The notes below the pieces were generated by a model. The model had not been told where the DNA came from. It did no database searches and saw only the letters and a list, made by a program, of their open reading frames with translations. From Gemmatimonadota bacterium (GTDB taxonomy: Bacteria > Gemmatimonadota > Gemmatimonadetes > Longimicrobiales > Gaopeijiaceae): a stretch of 64,000 bases of DNA. Shown here piece by piece: positions 36,560 to 45,726 of this stretch. Position 1 is the first letter of the stretch, and every line of letters begins with the position of its first letter. A program made the position numbers and the translations under genes. The DNA is taken from assembly GCA_022571515.1 (NCBI GenBank), contig JACZXQ010000016.1, forward strand, positions 1 to 64,000. Reading direction: 5' to 3'.

Positions 36560-37409
36560 GGGTTTTCACTCCTTCGACTGCCTCGAAGAAACGCGGCAGG
36601 ATGCGCTCCTGATCGGCCAGTGGCTGAGCCGACCCCCCTCGCCACAGGAGGACGATCTCGGCCGCTACGGCGACCGCGATCTCCGCTGGCGTCTCTGCCC
36701 TTAGATCCAGGCCCACCGGCGCCCGAATCTTGGCGATTCGCTCGCGGTCGAACCCCTCCTCGACCAACTCCGTGAACGCCGCACGGACGCGTCTTCGGCT
36801 CCCGATCATGCCTATGTATTGGATGTCGTCGTCGCGCGAAAGCAGTTGCCGGAGGCAGGCGTAATCGTACTTGTGCCCACGGGTGACCAGGACGACGTGG
36901 GTCTCGGGAGTCAGCGGCACCTGGCCGAAAGGGTCGGCCATGTCGATCCGGACCACCTCTTCGGCCTCGGGAAATCGCTCGCGGGTAGCGAACTCGGGTC
37001 GGTCGTCGAGCACTCGGACGCGAAACCCCATGAGCGCCCCGACCGAGCAGAGAGGCTGCGCGATATGGCCCGCCCCGACGATCAGAAGCTCCGGTTGGGG
37101 CCGGTGTACTTCCAGAAAGAACCGTACCTCGGGGCCATCGTCAGCCCCTAGAGAGTGGAGACCCTCCTGGGCGTCTTCGGCCCCTTCCATCGCGTTCCGG
37201 GCCAGGTCCTGCAAGGCCGCATCCAGGATGTCATCCCCCGATCCTCCCACCCGGGCCAGGGTGCCGTCCGGTGCGCGGCGGATCACGATCCGACCCCCCG
37301 CCTCGGCCGAGGGCGGCATCAGGACCAGCACCACCACCGCCTCACCGGTCTCCACTGCCGACAGGATGAGCTCGGTGGCCGCCGGCGCGTCCAGATAAGT
37401 CGCGGTCAC
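36546..37409 (-). CDS. XdhC family protein with C-terminal Rossmann domain
   Basis: A 287-residue protein. Residues about 1-105 look like a diverged XdhC N-domain (no GTVGGGC loop); residues about 108-255 are the XdhC_C Rossmann domain with LLIVGAGHIAQPL, then VLDDRPEFATRERFPEA and YIGMIGSRRRV. The last part KIRAPVGLDLRAETPAEIAV is conserved in XdhC. The GTG at 37409 overlaps the mocA-like stop by four bases. It works in molybdenum-hydroxylase maturation with the separate N-domain protein that follows. In most relatives both parts are one chain, so here the functional loop and the Rossmann domain are split. Confidence 0.85.
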   Translation of the reverse strand: MTATYLDAPAATELILSAVETGEAVVVLVLMPPSAEAGGRIVIRRAPDGTLARVGGSGDDILDAALQDLARNAMEGAEDAQEGLHSLGADDGPEVRFFLEVHRPQPELLIVGAGHIAQPLCSVGALMGFRVRVLDDRPEFATRERFPEAEEVVRIDMADPFGQVPLTPETHVVLVTRGHKYDYACLRQLLSRDDDIQYIGMIGSRRRVRAAFTELVEEGFDRERIAKIRAPVGLDLRAETPAEIAVAVAAEIVLLWRGGSAQPLADQERILPRFFEAVEGVKTRDKD

Positions 37410-38020
37410 GAACTGTCGAGCGCGTGGGTGACCTCATCGAAATGGCGCCGGTACTCTTCCGGTGTGTCGATGTCCGTCAGCACCCCAGGGTCGGGTACGC
37501 CGACCTCGAGGAGGTCGGGCAGGTGCCGGTGCACGACCGTGCGTGCGCCCTCGGCCAGGTCATCCTCCAACAACTCAGGGAATACGGAACGGCGGAAGAG
37601 CACCGGATGCCCTCTCTCGCCCCCGTAGGATGGCACCACGATCGGGGCATGCGACGCTTCGAGCGACGCAATGAGCCGGGCCACTGTCGCACCCTGCACG
37701 AGCGGGTGATCTACCGGGAGGAACGCGCAGGCTTCCACATCATCATCGAGGGCGCGCAGAGCAACGCGTAACGACGCGATCGGCCCGTCCGCGGGGTGGC
37801 TGTTGACTTCCACGCGAGCGCCGGCAGCGCGGGCGCGCTCAGCCACGGGTCCGTGAAGGTCGGCAACCACCACGATGATGGGCGCACATCCGCCCTCCTG
37901 TAAAGCACCCGTGACCTGGTCCAGAAATGTCGAGCCGCCGGCGCGCAAAAGGGCCTTGGGTGCGCCCATCCTGGAGGATTCGCCGGCGCACGGCACCACC
38001 CCTGCGACAGCACTAGTCAC
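37406..38020 (-). CDS. Molybdenum cofactor nucleotidyltransferase (MocA/MobA-like)
   Basis: A 204-residue GT-A-fold nucleotidyltransferase with the signature GVVPCAGESSRMGAPKAL (LxxG-GxSxRMGxxK) and later FLPVDHPLV (DxP metal motif region). It matches MocA, which makes molybdopterin cytosine dinucleotide for CODH/xanthine-dehydrogenase-type hydroxylases. GTG 38020 was chosen because it gives an 8-base overlap with the fadJ stop and starts at the fold. The coupling to two XdhC-type genes supports this cofactor role. A related sugar-phosphate nucleotidyltransferase is the less likely alternative. Confidence 0.8.
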   Translation of the reverse strand: MTSAVAGVVPCAGESSRMGAPKALLRAGGSTFLDQVTGALQEGGCAPIIVVVADLHGPVAERARAAGARVEVNSHPADGPIASLRVALRALDDDVEACAFLPVDHPLVQGATVARLIASLEASHAPIVVPSYGGERGHPVLFRRSVFPELLEDDLAEGARTVVHRHLPDLLEVGVPDPGVLTDIDTPEEYRRHFDEVTHALDSS

Positions 38021-40187
38021 CGAACGCTTCGTAGAAGCTGCGGTCCTCAGCGGCAAGTCGCTCGATCAGCGGAGCGGGTGTGAACCGCTCGCCGTGCACA
38101 TCCTCCATTTCGTGCAGTCGGCTGAGAAGCGTCTTCAGGTGGATCGTGTCGGCGAAGCGCATCAGGCCGCCGCGAAAGGGCGGGAACCCCGTGCCCATGA
38201 TCATCGCCAGATCCACATCGGCCGCTCTGGCGACGACGCCCTCGTCGAGAGCCCGTGCGGCCTCATTGATCATGGCCAACACGAGCCGTCCGCGGATCTC
38301 CTTTTGATCCAGGGTGCGGCGTTCGGACGGCACGGCCGACTTCAGCGCAGCGTAGACGGACTCGTCGACGCCCGCCTCTTTGCCGTTCTCGTACCGGTAA
38401 AAGCCGGCACCGCCTTTCTTGCCCAACCGGCCGGAATTCGCGAGAGCGACGAGCGGAGCCGACGGATCGAGGCGGTCCCCCAGGGCCTTGTGGAGTGACT
38501 CGCCGGCGTGGCTGGTCACGTCGATACCGACCTCGTCGACGAGACGAAGCGGACCCATGGGCATGCCGAACTCTACCGCGGCGCGGTCCACGTCCTCGAT
38601 GGACGCTCCGTCCGCCAAGAGGTGTCCCGCCTCGTTCAGGTAGGGGCCAAGCACGCGGTTCACCAGGAAACCGGGACCGTCGGCCGTTACCACAGGCACC
38701 TTGCCGAGCTCGAGGGCGAGCGCATAGATGGTCGCTACAGCGCGGTCGCTGCTCCGTGATCCCCGGACCACCTCGACCAACGGCATCTTGTGCACGGGAT
38801 TGAAGAAGTGCATGCCGGCGAGGTTTTCCGGCCTCTCGAGACCCTCGGACATCTCGTCGATCGAAAGGGAGGAGGTATTGGACGCGATGATGCAATCCGC
38901 GCGTACGGCGTCCTCCGTCTCCCTCAGGACGATACGCTTCACATCCATGCGCTCGACAACGGCCTCTACGATCAGGTCGCACCCCGAGAGGCTCTGGTAG
39001 TCGAGGCCGCCGCTAATCAACTCCATGTGCTGATCGGCTTCGCGTCGACGCAGACGGCGGCGTTGGACCGCTTTTTCGAAAAGGTCCCTCGCGTGCCGCA
39101 GGCCGCCTGAGACGGCTTCGTGGCGGATGTCCTTCATGCGCACCACGATGCCCTTGTATGCGGCCAACTGGGCGATGCCGCCACCCATCACACCTGCTCC
39201 CAAGACTCCCAGACGAGCCACGGAGGTGGCCGCGCCGTCCAAGGGGCCCAGGCCCTTCTTGGCGGCTTCGTTGAGGTTGAAGATGTGGATCAGGTTCTTG
39301 CTGACCGACGATACGATGAGCTCCCCGGCCGCAGCGGCCTCGAGGCCGAGGGCGACGGCCTGCGGCACCTGCCCCCCCCTCTTCACGACGTCGAGGATCT
39401 TCAGCGGGGCCGGATAGTGGCCTCCGGTGCGCTTCATGACCTGCTTTCGTGCCATCCTGAGGACGACGGCCCGCCCAGGAGGCGTCCCGTCCAGGAGGCG
39501 GGTCACCAGCTTGCCACGTGGTCGTGCCCGGGGTGGCTTGCCATCCGCCCGGTCCGAGGCGAAGGCTTTTGCTTTCTCGTCGAAGAGCTCCTGGGGAAAG
39601 ATCTCATCGACCAACCCGATTCGCTTGGCCTTGCCGGCCCGGGCCCGCCCGCCGGACAACAACAGGTCCAGGGCGGCCTGAAGTCCCACGAGACGCGGGA
39701 GCCGGGTCGTCCCACCCCATGCCGGGAGGATGCCGAGCATGACCTCAGGCAGGCCGATGGCGGTCGTGGGCGAGTCAGAGGCGAGCCGAAAGTCGCACGA
39801 GAGAGCGAGTTCCGTGCCGCCCCCCAGGCACAGGCCGTGGATGGCCGCGATGGTTGGCACCGAGAGTGCTTCGAGCTTGCCGAAGATCTCCTGCCCCAGT
39901 CTCGAGGCTTGTTCGCCCTCGGCGGGATCCTCCACGGCCTCGATGGCGGTGATGTCGGCGCCGGCCACGAAGCCGCGGCCTTTGCCGCTCCGCACGATGA
40001 GTGCGGTCATGGAACCGTCCGCTGCCCGCGAGGCGGCCGAATCGAGCGCGTCGGCCAGGCGGCGCATGACGGGCTCATCCAGGATGTTGAGCTTGCGGTT
40101 CGGGTCGTCGAAGGTGATCCAGCCGATCCCGTTTTCATCCACCTCGAAGGAGGGGTTAGCGGAGCCCTGCAACTGCGTCGTCGGCAT
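38013..40187 (-). CDS. fadJ: Fatty acid oxidation complex alpha subunit (enoyl-CoA hydratase / 3-hydroxyacyl-CoA dehydrogenase)
   Basis: A 724-residue bifunctional beta-oxidation enzyme. The N-terminal crotonase domain (1-190) has the hydratase glutamates in GGGTELALSCDFR and IGLPEVMLGILPAWG. The central 3-hydroxyacyl-CoA dehydrogenase has the NAD motif LGVLGAGVMGGGIA and the catalytic histidine block FFNPVHKMPLVEVV. The C-terminal 3HCDH domain follows. ATG 40187 fits the family start (E. coli FadJ is 714); the frame extends upstream without resemblance. The thiolase partner (fadI/fadA) is not in the window. FadB versus FadJ cannot be told apart from sequence alone. Confidence 0.9.
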   Translation of the reverse strand: MPTTQLQGSANPSFEVDENGIGWITFDDPNRKLNILDEPVMRRLADALDSAASRAADGSMTALIVRSGKGRGFVAGADITAIEAVEDPAEGEQASRLGQEIFGKLEALSVPTIAAIHGLCLGGGTELALSCDFRLASDSPTTAIGLPEVMLGILPAWGGTTRLPRLVGLQAALDLLLSGGRARAGKAKRIGLVDEIFPQELFDEKAKAFASDRADGKPPRARPRGKLVTRLLDGTPPGRAVVLRMARKQVMKRTGGHYPAPLKILDVVKRGGQVPQAVALGLEAAAAGELIVSSVSKNLIHIFNLNEAAKKGLGPLDGAATSVARLGVLGAGVMGGGIAQLAAYKGIVVRMKDIRHEAVSGGLRHARDLFEKAVQRRRLRRREADQHMELISGGLDYQSLSGCDLIVEAVVERMDVKRIVLRETEDAVRADCIIASNTSSLSIDEMSEGLERPENLAGMHFFNPVHKMPLVEVVRGSRSSDRAVATIYALALELGKVPVVTADGPGFLVNRVLGPYLNEAGHLLADGASIEDVDRAAVEFGMPMGPLRLVDEVGIDVTSHAGESLHKALGDRLDPSAPLVALANSGRLGKKGGAGFYRYENGKEAGVDESVYAALKSAVPSERRTLDQKEIRGRLVLAMINEAARALDEGVVARAADVDLAMIMGTGFPPFRGGLMRFADTIHLKTLLSRLHEMEDVHGERFTPAPLIERLAAEDRSFYEAFGD

Positions 40188-40225
40188 CACTGATTCCCAT
40201 CTTGGAGGGGCAGCCGTGCGGAGCT

Positions 40226-40999
40226 CTAGAGCTTCGGACGCTCCTCCGCGTTCCCGCGGTTCAGCGTTAGCGGAAAGGGCTCGCCACGAGACAGGTCGAT
40301 GCGCTCGTTCCAGTATAACTCGGTGAACGGAAGCTCGTAGCGAGCGGAAACCCACCACTCACCGGGCGAGACCTCGAACTGCACAATTCCGCCGGCGTCC
40401 GTGGTGTCGTACATGATCTCCGATCCGGATGCCTCTAGTTTGGCGTCGATCGCGGCACCGATATCCGCGAACGCTTCGTCGGCCCAGGTCTCCCGGCGGA
40501 TCCGGATCGCATCAGCGGCTGTGATCGACTGTTCCTGAAGTGACGTGAATGCACGGAACGCCTGATCTCTCTGGCGTTCGACCTGGTTGTACTCGCTCTC
40601 CATATCCTCGAAATCGTTGAACAGCATCCTGTAGCGCGCCTGGCCTCGGCTGAGGCCCTCCATCGCGTCGGTGATGGTTTGCAGCGTATCCCTGAGCGTA
40701 TTCCAGCGCGCCTCGAGGGTTCTCCACTGTGCTTGAGCCGCTTGCACCTGCGCCTGCGCCTCCAGCACGGAGTCCGGGATAGCCGGCTCGGGTACGGACG
40801 CGGCCCGACTCAGTGAATCGAACAAAGCATCGCGGTCGAACGGGAAGAGCCGGACTTCCAGGTCGGCGATCGCACGCGACACCATTCCCTGGCCTGGGTC
40901 CTCCACCTCCAACTCGGCCGTGATCACGGCCTGTGCGCCACCGCATGCCGACAATAGGATGGCGCTTCCTAGAGTGCTGAGCAGAGTTTTCGACCGCAT
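40226..40999 (-). CDS. Lipoprotein with coiled coil, unknown function
   Basis: A 257-residue lipoprotein with signal ending LLSAC (Cys near residue 19). The middle (about 80-170) is a long alpha-helical, Gln/Glu/Arg-rich coiled-coil region (VLEAQAQVQAAQAQWRTLEA). The C-terminal beta part (GIVQFEVSPGEWWVSARYEL) is reminiscent of a carboxypeptidase-regulatory-like sandwich. ATG 40999 was chosen since the signal peptide begins there and GGAG lies upstream. I do not recognise a family. It is 38 bases upstream of fadJ on the same strand, so they may be co-transcribed. Confidence 0.65.
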   Translation of the reverse strand: MRSKTLLSTLGSAILLSACGGAQAVITAELEVEDPGQGMVSRAIADLEVRLFPFDRDALFDSLSRAASVPEPAIPDSVLEAQAQVQAAQAQWRTLEARWNTLRDTLQTITDAMEGLSRGQARYRMLFNDFEDMESEYNQVERQRDQAFRAFTSLQEQSITAADAIRIRRETWADEAFADIGAAIDAKLEASGSEIMYDTTDAGGIVQFEVSPGEWWVSARYELPFTELYWNERIDLSRGEPFPLTLNRGNAEERPKL

Positions 41000-41110
41000 C
41001 GTTTTTATACTCCGTGTTTCAGTCCCCAAAAAAGTGGCCCGAAGGTACTATTGGACCTCTCTTCTAACAAGATGACACACTACGGCCCATATCGGCCGGA
41101 CCCGTCGAGG

Positions 41111-41133
41111 AAAAGGGCGCCGACGGGGCGCCC
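41111..41133 (-). terminator. Rho-independent terminator after the M23 peptidase gene
   Basis: On the minus strand GGGCGCC and GGCGCCC form a 7-base stem with a short loop, followed by TTTT (bases 41111-41114 read as AAAA on the plus strand). It lies 29 bases past the M23 peptidase stop. Good stem and T-tract, although the T-run is only four bases. Confidence 0.6.
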
Positions 41134-41162
41134 CTCCGCAGATGAGCTTTGCCTTACACCGG

Positions 41163-42092
41163 CTACGGGATCGCACCGCTGATGATATAGTTCAACGGAT
41201 TCTGCGGCTGTCCGGCCACCCAGACCTCGTAGTGCACGTGCGTCGCCGTGGCGATTCCCGTCCGGCCGACCTCGGCGATGGTCTGACCACGCTCGACGCT
41301 CTGGCCCTTTTGCACCAGGATCTTGGATGCGTGGGCGTAGCGGGTCATGTAGCCGAATCCATGCTCGATCTCGACGGTGTACCCGTAGCCCGCCCGCCAG
41401 CCGGAGTAGGTCACCCTGCCGTTGGCGGCGGCAAGGATGGCCGTTCCCTGCGGGGCAGAGAGGTCGATGCCCTCGTGCGGGAGCTCCTTGTGGTGGATCG
41501 GGTGGTACCGAGCCTTGCTGAAGCTGCTGCTGAGCCTCCCGGCAGCCGGCAGGATCGATGGCGTCGAAAGCAGCACGTCACGGTGCGCCTCCAGGCTGTC
41601 CGTGGCCTCGGCCAGACTCTCGGACAGCAAGAGCGCCCGCCGCTCGAGTGCCAATAGATCGTAGGACGCGGCGAACGTGGCTTTTCCGGCCTCGGGGTTC
41701 GTCTCCCAAAGCGGCCCGGATTCGAGCGTCGCAAGGCCCGGGCCGCCCACGCCTACCTGCAGGATCTCCCAGTCGAGGGACTCCAGTCCGGCAAGCACGC
41801 GGTACCGCGCGTCTCTGTCCGAAATCAGATCGAGCGTGCCCTCGAGATCGTGTACGCGGGTCTGAATCCCCGTGACTTCAGCGATGAGCGCCTCGTTTTC
41901 GGCGGTCAAACGCAGTATGTCCAAGCGAGACCAGCCATCGGTCGCCCCGATCATGACGAAGCTGGTGAGGAGGAGGAAACCACCACCGATGAGGCACGCC
42001 AGGTAGTGTCCGGCGCGTGCGGACACACTGAATTGCCGAACGGGGCTTGCTTCGTCCTTGATGAAAAGAAAGGTCCAACGCTGTTGGCTCAT
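41163..42092 (-). CDS. M23 family cell-wall endopeptidase, membrane-anchored
   Basis: A 309-residue protein with a transmembrane helix at about 27-52, a coiled-coil segment (58-100), and a C-terminal LytM domain. Zinc ligands are H206 and D210 (HEGID), and the downstream H285-x-H287 pair (HVHYEV). Conserved GRVTYSGWRAGYGYTVEIEH confirms M23. It cleaves peptidoglycan peptide cross-links during growth or division. AAAGGGC precedes the ATG. A 133-base gap separates it from metG, and a hairpin terminator follows it. Confidence 0.92.
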   Translation of the reverse strand: MSQQRWTFLFIKDEASPVRQFSVSARAGHYLACLIGGGFLLLTSFVMIGATDGWSRLDILRLTAENEALIAEVTGIQTRVHDLEGTLDLISDRDARYRVLAGLESLDWEILQVGVGGPGLATLESGPLWETNPEAGKATFAASYDLLALERRALLLSESLAEATDSLEAHRDVLLSTPSILPAAGRLSSSFSKARYHPIHHKELPHEGIDLSAPQGTAILAAANGRVTYSGWRAGYGYTVEIEHGFGYMTRYAHASKILVQKGQSVERGQTIAEVGRTGIATATHVHYEVWVAGQPQNPLNYIISGAIP

Positions 42093-42225
42093 GCCCTTTG
42101 CCTGTCTCGGCCCATTATCGAAAACCCCGCCCCGCGCTCGCCGGGAGGGTACACTATGGGGGGGCGCTTCGCAATTGTCTTGTTCTCGTGTGCAATGAAA
42201 AATTACGTGGCGTTTCTTTCCAGTG

Positions 42226-43785
42226 TCAAGGAACTTCGCCCTTGGCGAGAAGCTCCGTCCTGGGAAACAGTGGTTCGCCCTTGGTTACCGCGTTGCCGGA
42301 CAGCGGTATCGTTGTGGCCTCGACCAGTGTGGGAGGCCTAGCCAGGCCTAGTCGGCCCGCCAGGTCCTCCATCTTCTCCGGCGTTACGGGCTCGAAGAGT
42401 GCGGTGAGGACAGTGAGCACCCGCGCCAACGTTGCCAGTGTCTCGTCCAGGTCGTCCGCCCTCTCGGGATCCTTGGCTTGTGCCCAGGGTTCGCGGTCCT
42501 CGACATACCCGTTCGCGGCACGTGCCAGATCCATGGCCGCCGCCAAGGCGTCGTGCACGCGATAGGCGTCCATGTGCTCGTAGAACGCTTCGAGTGTGCG
42601 CTCGATCTCGCCATCCATGCCTTTTCCCGGCGCGTCGGGAATCATGCTTTCCCTGTACTTGTCGATCATGGAGATCACGCGGCTCGCCAGGTTGCCCAAT
42701 ACGTTGGCGAGTTCGTCGTAGCGCTGGAGGAAACGCTCCGGCGTGTAGGACGCGTCGGAGCCGGTGGGCATATCTCGTAGCAAATACCAGCGAACGGCAT
42801 CGGTGCCGAAATCTTCTCGCAGCGCGAGCGGATCCACCACGTTGCCCAGGGATTTGGACATCTTGGTCTCTCCAGCGACCCACCATCCGTGCGCCAGCAC
42901 CTGCCGCGGCAAGGGCAGGTCCACGCCCATCAAAATCGTCGGCCAGTACACACAGTGCGTGGTGATGATGTCTTTGCCCACGAGGTGAAGGTCGGCCGGC
43001 CAACGCGAGTGGCTGGTGTCCGAGCCGAACCCGCGGTCGTCGGGCTCCTGCCCGGGGTCGATGACGCCCGACCCCGTGACGTAGTTGGTGAGCGCGTCCA
43101 CCCACACGTAGCATACGTGCTCCGGGTCGAACGGCATGGGGATACCCCAGCGGACGCGTGATTTGGGTCGGGAGATGGACAGGTCTTGAAGGGGCTTCTG
43201 TAGGAAGCCAAGGATCTCGTTCCGTCTGGTTTCGGGAACGATCCACTTTGGATTGTCCTCGATGTGCTTGATCAGGCGTTCCTGGAAACTGCTCATGCGG
43301 AAGAAGTAGTTCCGCTCCTCGACGTGACTGACCGGCCGCTGGCAGTCCGGACAAAGACGTTCCTCACCCACGTCCTTCTCGGTCCAATAGCGCTCGTCGG
43401 GGGTGCAGTACCATCCCACATACATCGCGTCGTAGATCAGCCCTTTGTCCCACAGGCGTTCGAGGAAGGCCGTGACCACGGCGACATGCTCGGGCTCGGT
43501 CGTACGAATGAAACGGTCGTGCGAGATGTTCAGTTGATGCCACGCGGCCTCGAAGGTCGCGGCTAACCGGTCGACGAACGCCTTGGGCTCGACGCCTTGT
43601 TCGGCCGCCGCCTCCTGCACCTTTTGGCCGTGCTCGTCCATTCCCGTGAGGAACAGCACGTCCGCTCCGGTCTGGCGGTAGTAGCGAGCCAGCACGTCCC
43701 CCAGGATCGTCGTGTACGCGTGCCCGATGTGGGGATCCCCAGTCGCGTAGTAGATCGGAGTGGTGAGGAATTTCCGAGAGGTCAC
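42226..43785 (-). CDS. metG: Methionyl-tRNA synthetase
   Basis: A 519-residue class I synthetase that charges tRNA-Met. It has the HIGH-like GDPHIGHAYTT (about residues 15-25), a metal-binding CPDC insertion (ERLCPDCQRP), the LAHGWWVAGETKMSKSLGNV block with the KMSKS loop, and the anticodon-binding helical domain (LPRDMPTGSDASY region onward). It ends without the C-terminal tRNA-binding (Trbp111-like) domain found in E. coli MetG, as in many short bacterial forms. GTG 43785 overlaps the ricT stop by four bases; an upstream extension has no resemblance. The ricT-metG pairing also occurs near metS in Bacillus. Confidence 0.95.
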   Translation of the reverse strand: MTSRKFLTTPIYYATGDPHIGHAYTTILGDVLARYYRQTGADVLFLTGMDEHGQKVQEAAAEQGVEPKAFVDRLAATFEAAWHQLNISHDRFIRTTEPEHVAVVTAFLERLWDKGLIYDAMYVGWYCTPDERYWTEKDVGEERLCPDCQRPVSHVEERNYFFRMSSFQERLIKHIEDNPKWIVPETRRNEILGFLQKPLQDLSISRPKSRVRWGIPMPFDPEHVCYVWVDALTNYVTGSGVIDPGQEPDDRGFGSDTSHSRWPADLHLVGKDIITTHCVYWPTILMGVDLPLPRQVLAHGWWVAGETKMSKSLGNVVDPLALREDFGTDAVRWYLLRDMPTGSDASYTPERFLQRYDELANVLGNLASRVISMIDKYRESMIPDAPGKGMDGEIERTLEAFYEHMDAYRVHDALAAAMDLARAANGYVEDREPWAQAKDPERADDLDETLATLARVLTVLTALFEPVTPEKMEDLAGRLGLARPPTLVEATTIPLSGNAVTKGEPLFPRTELLAKGEVP

Positions 43786-44645
43786 TCTGCGTCCGCGTCC
43801 TTGGCGGGAGGCTGCGTACCCTTGGTCGCGACATCCTTGCGGAGTTCCTCGAGCGCCACCGTCCGGCGCTCCCCATCCACGTCCTTCAGCAATACTGTCT
43901 CCCGCCAAATGTCAACGGCGACCACGAGCTCCTCGCCCCGCGTCGTACGAATCGTCTTTCCTTCCTTGGGGAACCGCCGGCGTGCCTCGACGTACGTCTT
44001 GTGCTCGTACATCAAGCAGCACATGAGACGGCCGCAGCATCCAGAGATCTGCGCCGGGTTCAGTGACAGGCGCTGGTCTTTCGCGAGCTGAAGGCTGACG
44101 GGCCGGAGCTCTGGAAGCCAGGTCGAGCAGCATAGTTCACGCCCGCACCGTCCGACCCCACCGAGCAGCGCGGCCTCGTCACGCACACCGATCTGTTTGA
44201 GTTCGATCCTGGTCCGGAACGTGCGAGCCAGGTCACGGACGAGCGCGCGAAAGTCCACGCGGCGCTCTGCGGTGAAGTAGATGATCAGCTTATTGCGATC
44301 GAACTGCCACTCGGCCTCGGTGACCTTCATCTTGAGCTGGTGCTTGGTAACGAGCTTGCGGGTCTTGGCACGAACCTCGTCTTCATCCACCCGCAGCGTT
44401 TTCAGCCGTGCGGTCTCCTCGTCGAGGGCCAGCCGAAGGACGCGATTCTCGGGCAGAGGGGTCGCACAACCGCCCGATGAGTTGCAGCGGCGTTCGGCGA
44501 TGGACCCGAGGGCCATGACCTCACCGAGATCTTCACCCCGGTCGACCTCGACGATCACGTGGCTGCCGGCTTGAAGTTCGAGGCGATCGAACGAATAGTA
44601 CGCCTTTCGGGTGCCCTTGAAGCGTACCTCGGCGAAGTCGGCCAT
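43782..44645 (-). CDS. ricT: PSP1 domain protein (RicT/YaaT-like)
   Basis: A 287-residue PSP1 family protein. Characteristic cysteine pairs are RCGRELCCSTWL and GCCGRLMCCLMYEH, and the LKMKVTEAEWQFDRNKLIIY segment is typical. In Bacillus the homologue RicT is part of an iron-sulfur Y-complex with RicA and RicF that supports RNA maturation; those partners are not in the window. ATG 44645. The gene overlaps metG by four bases (GTGA) and lies seven bases after accA. In Gram-negative phyla its role is less clear. Confidence 0.88.
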   Translation of the reverse strand: MADFAEVRFKGTRKAYYSFDRLELQAGSHVIVEVDRGEDLGEVMALGSIAERRCNSSGGCATPLPENRVLRLALDEETARLKTLRVDEDEVRAKTRKLVTKHQLKMKVTEAEWQFDRNKLIIYFTAERRVDFRALVRDLARTFRTRIELKQIGVRDEAALLGGVGRCGRELCCSTWLPELRPVSLQLAKDQRLSLNPAQISGCCGRLMCCLMYEHKTYVEARRRFPKEGKTIRTTRGEELVVAVDIWRETVLLKDVDGERRTVALEELRKDVATKGTQPPAKDADAE

Positions 44646-44652
44646 CAGGCTT

Positions 44653-45642
44653 CTAGCTCCCCTCGGCCTCGGTGTCCGACCATTCGCCGATCGCGTCGTA
44701 CTTATTCCAGCGGGCCTTCAGGAGCTTGCCTGTCGAAAGCTTGCACAACTCCTTCAGGTGCCTGACCAGGGCCTCCTGGATACTGGACGCGGTCCCGTCC
44801 CAATCCGAATGCGCACCGCCCGGTGGCTCCTGGATGATCTCGTCCGCAATCCCGAGGCTCAGCAGATCCTTCGAGGTGAGGCGCAGCGCGGTGGCCGCCT
44901 TCTCCCGATGCTCTGCCGAGCGCCAAAGAATCGCGGCACATCCCTCCGGGGAAATCACCGAGTAGATCGAGTGCTCCAGCATGAGGATGCGGTCGGTCAC
45001 ACCTATGCCGAGCGCCCCTCCGGAGCCACCCTCACCAATGACCACCGAGATGAGCGGCACTCGCAAATGCGTCATCTCGCGGAGATTGAACGCGATTGCC
45101 TCGCTGATGCCGCGCTCCTCGGATCCGATGCCCGGATAGGCACCCGGCGTGTCAATGAACGTGATCACGGGCCGCCCGAACTTCTCCGCTTGGCGCATGA
45201 AGCGGAGGGCCTTCCGGTAGCCCTCGGGATGGGCCATTCCGAAATTGCGGCGCAGGTTCTCCTTGATGTCGCGGCCCTTTTGATGGCCCACGACCATGAC
45301 CGACTGACCGTCGAGGCGTGCCCAGCCGGCGACGATGGCTTCGTCGTCGCGGAAGGCCCGGTCGCCGTGAAGCTCGATCCAATCCGTGAAGACACGCTCG
45401 ATATGGTCGAGGGTGTAGGGTCGCCGCGGATGCCGCGCCACCTGCACCTGCTCGATCGGAGTCAGGTTCTTGTAAGTGTCTTCCTTCAGCGTCTCGAGTT
45501 TGGTCCTCAGGTCCTCGAGTTGTTCAGTCACGTCGAAACCACTCTCTTCGGCCATCTCCACCAACTTCTGGATCTGGCCTTGGATCTCGAGGATGTCCTT
45601 CTCGAATTCCAATCTCGGGGAAGCAGCCAAACAGACCTCCAT
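44653..45642 (-). CDS. accA: Acetyl-CoA carboxylase carboxyltransferase subunit alpha
   Basis: A 329-residue carboxyltransferase subunit that, with AccD, transfers CO2 from carboxybiotin to acetyl-CoA, giving malonyl-CoA for fatty acid synthesis. Signature blocks are QVARHPRRPYTLDHIERVF, FIDTPGAYPGIGSEERG and VVIGEGGSGGALGIGV. Length is typical. accD, accB and accC are not in the window. A TACAAT hexamer (plus-strand ATTGTA at 45676-45681) lies about 35 bases upstream of the ATG and may be its -10 element, so accA-ricT-metG may form one operon. Confidence 0.95.
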   Translation of the reverse strand: MEVCLAASPRLEFEKDILEIQGQIQKLVEMAEESGFDVTEQLEDLRTKLETLKEDTYKNLTPIEQVQVARHPRRPYTLDHIERVFTDWIELHGDRAFRDDEAIVAGWARLDGQSVMVVGHQKGRDIKENLRRNFGMAHPEGYRKALRFMRQAEKFGRPVITFIDTPGAYPGIGSEERGISEAIAFNLREMTHLRVPLISVVIGEGGSGGALGIGVTDRILMLEHSIYSVISPEGCAAILWRSAEHREKAATALRLTSKDLLSLGIADEIIQEPPGGAHSDWDGTASSIQEALVRHLKELCKLSTGKLLKARWNKYDAIGEWSDTEAEGS

Positions 45643-45726
45643 TGGGCGCGTTCAGGTGGCTGTGGGATTGGAAGTATTGTAACCAACTCGCGGCGGCCCG
45701 GGCCATGGGTGGCCCGCATCGAGCCA

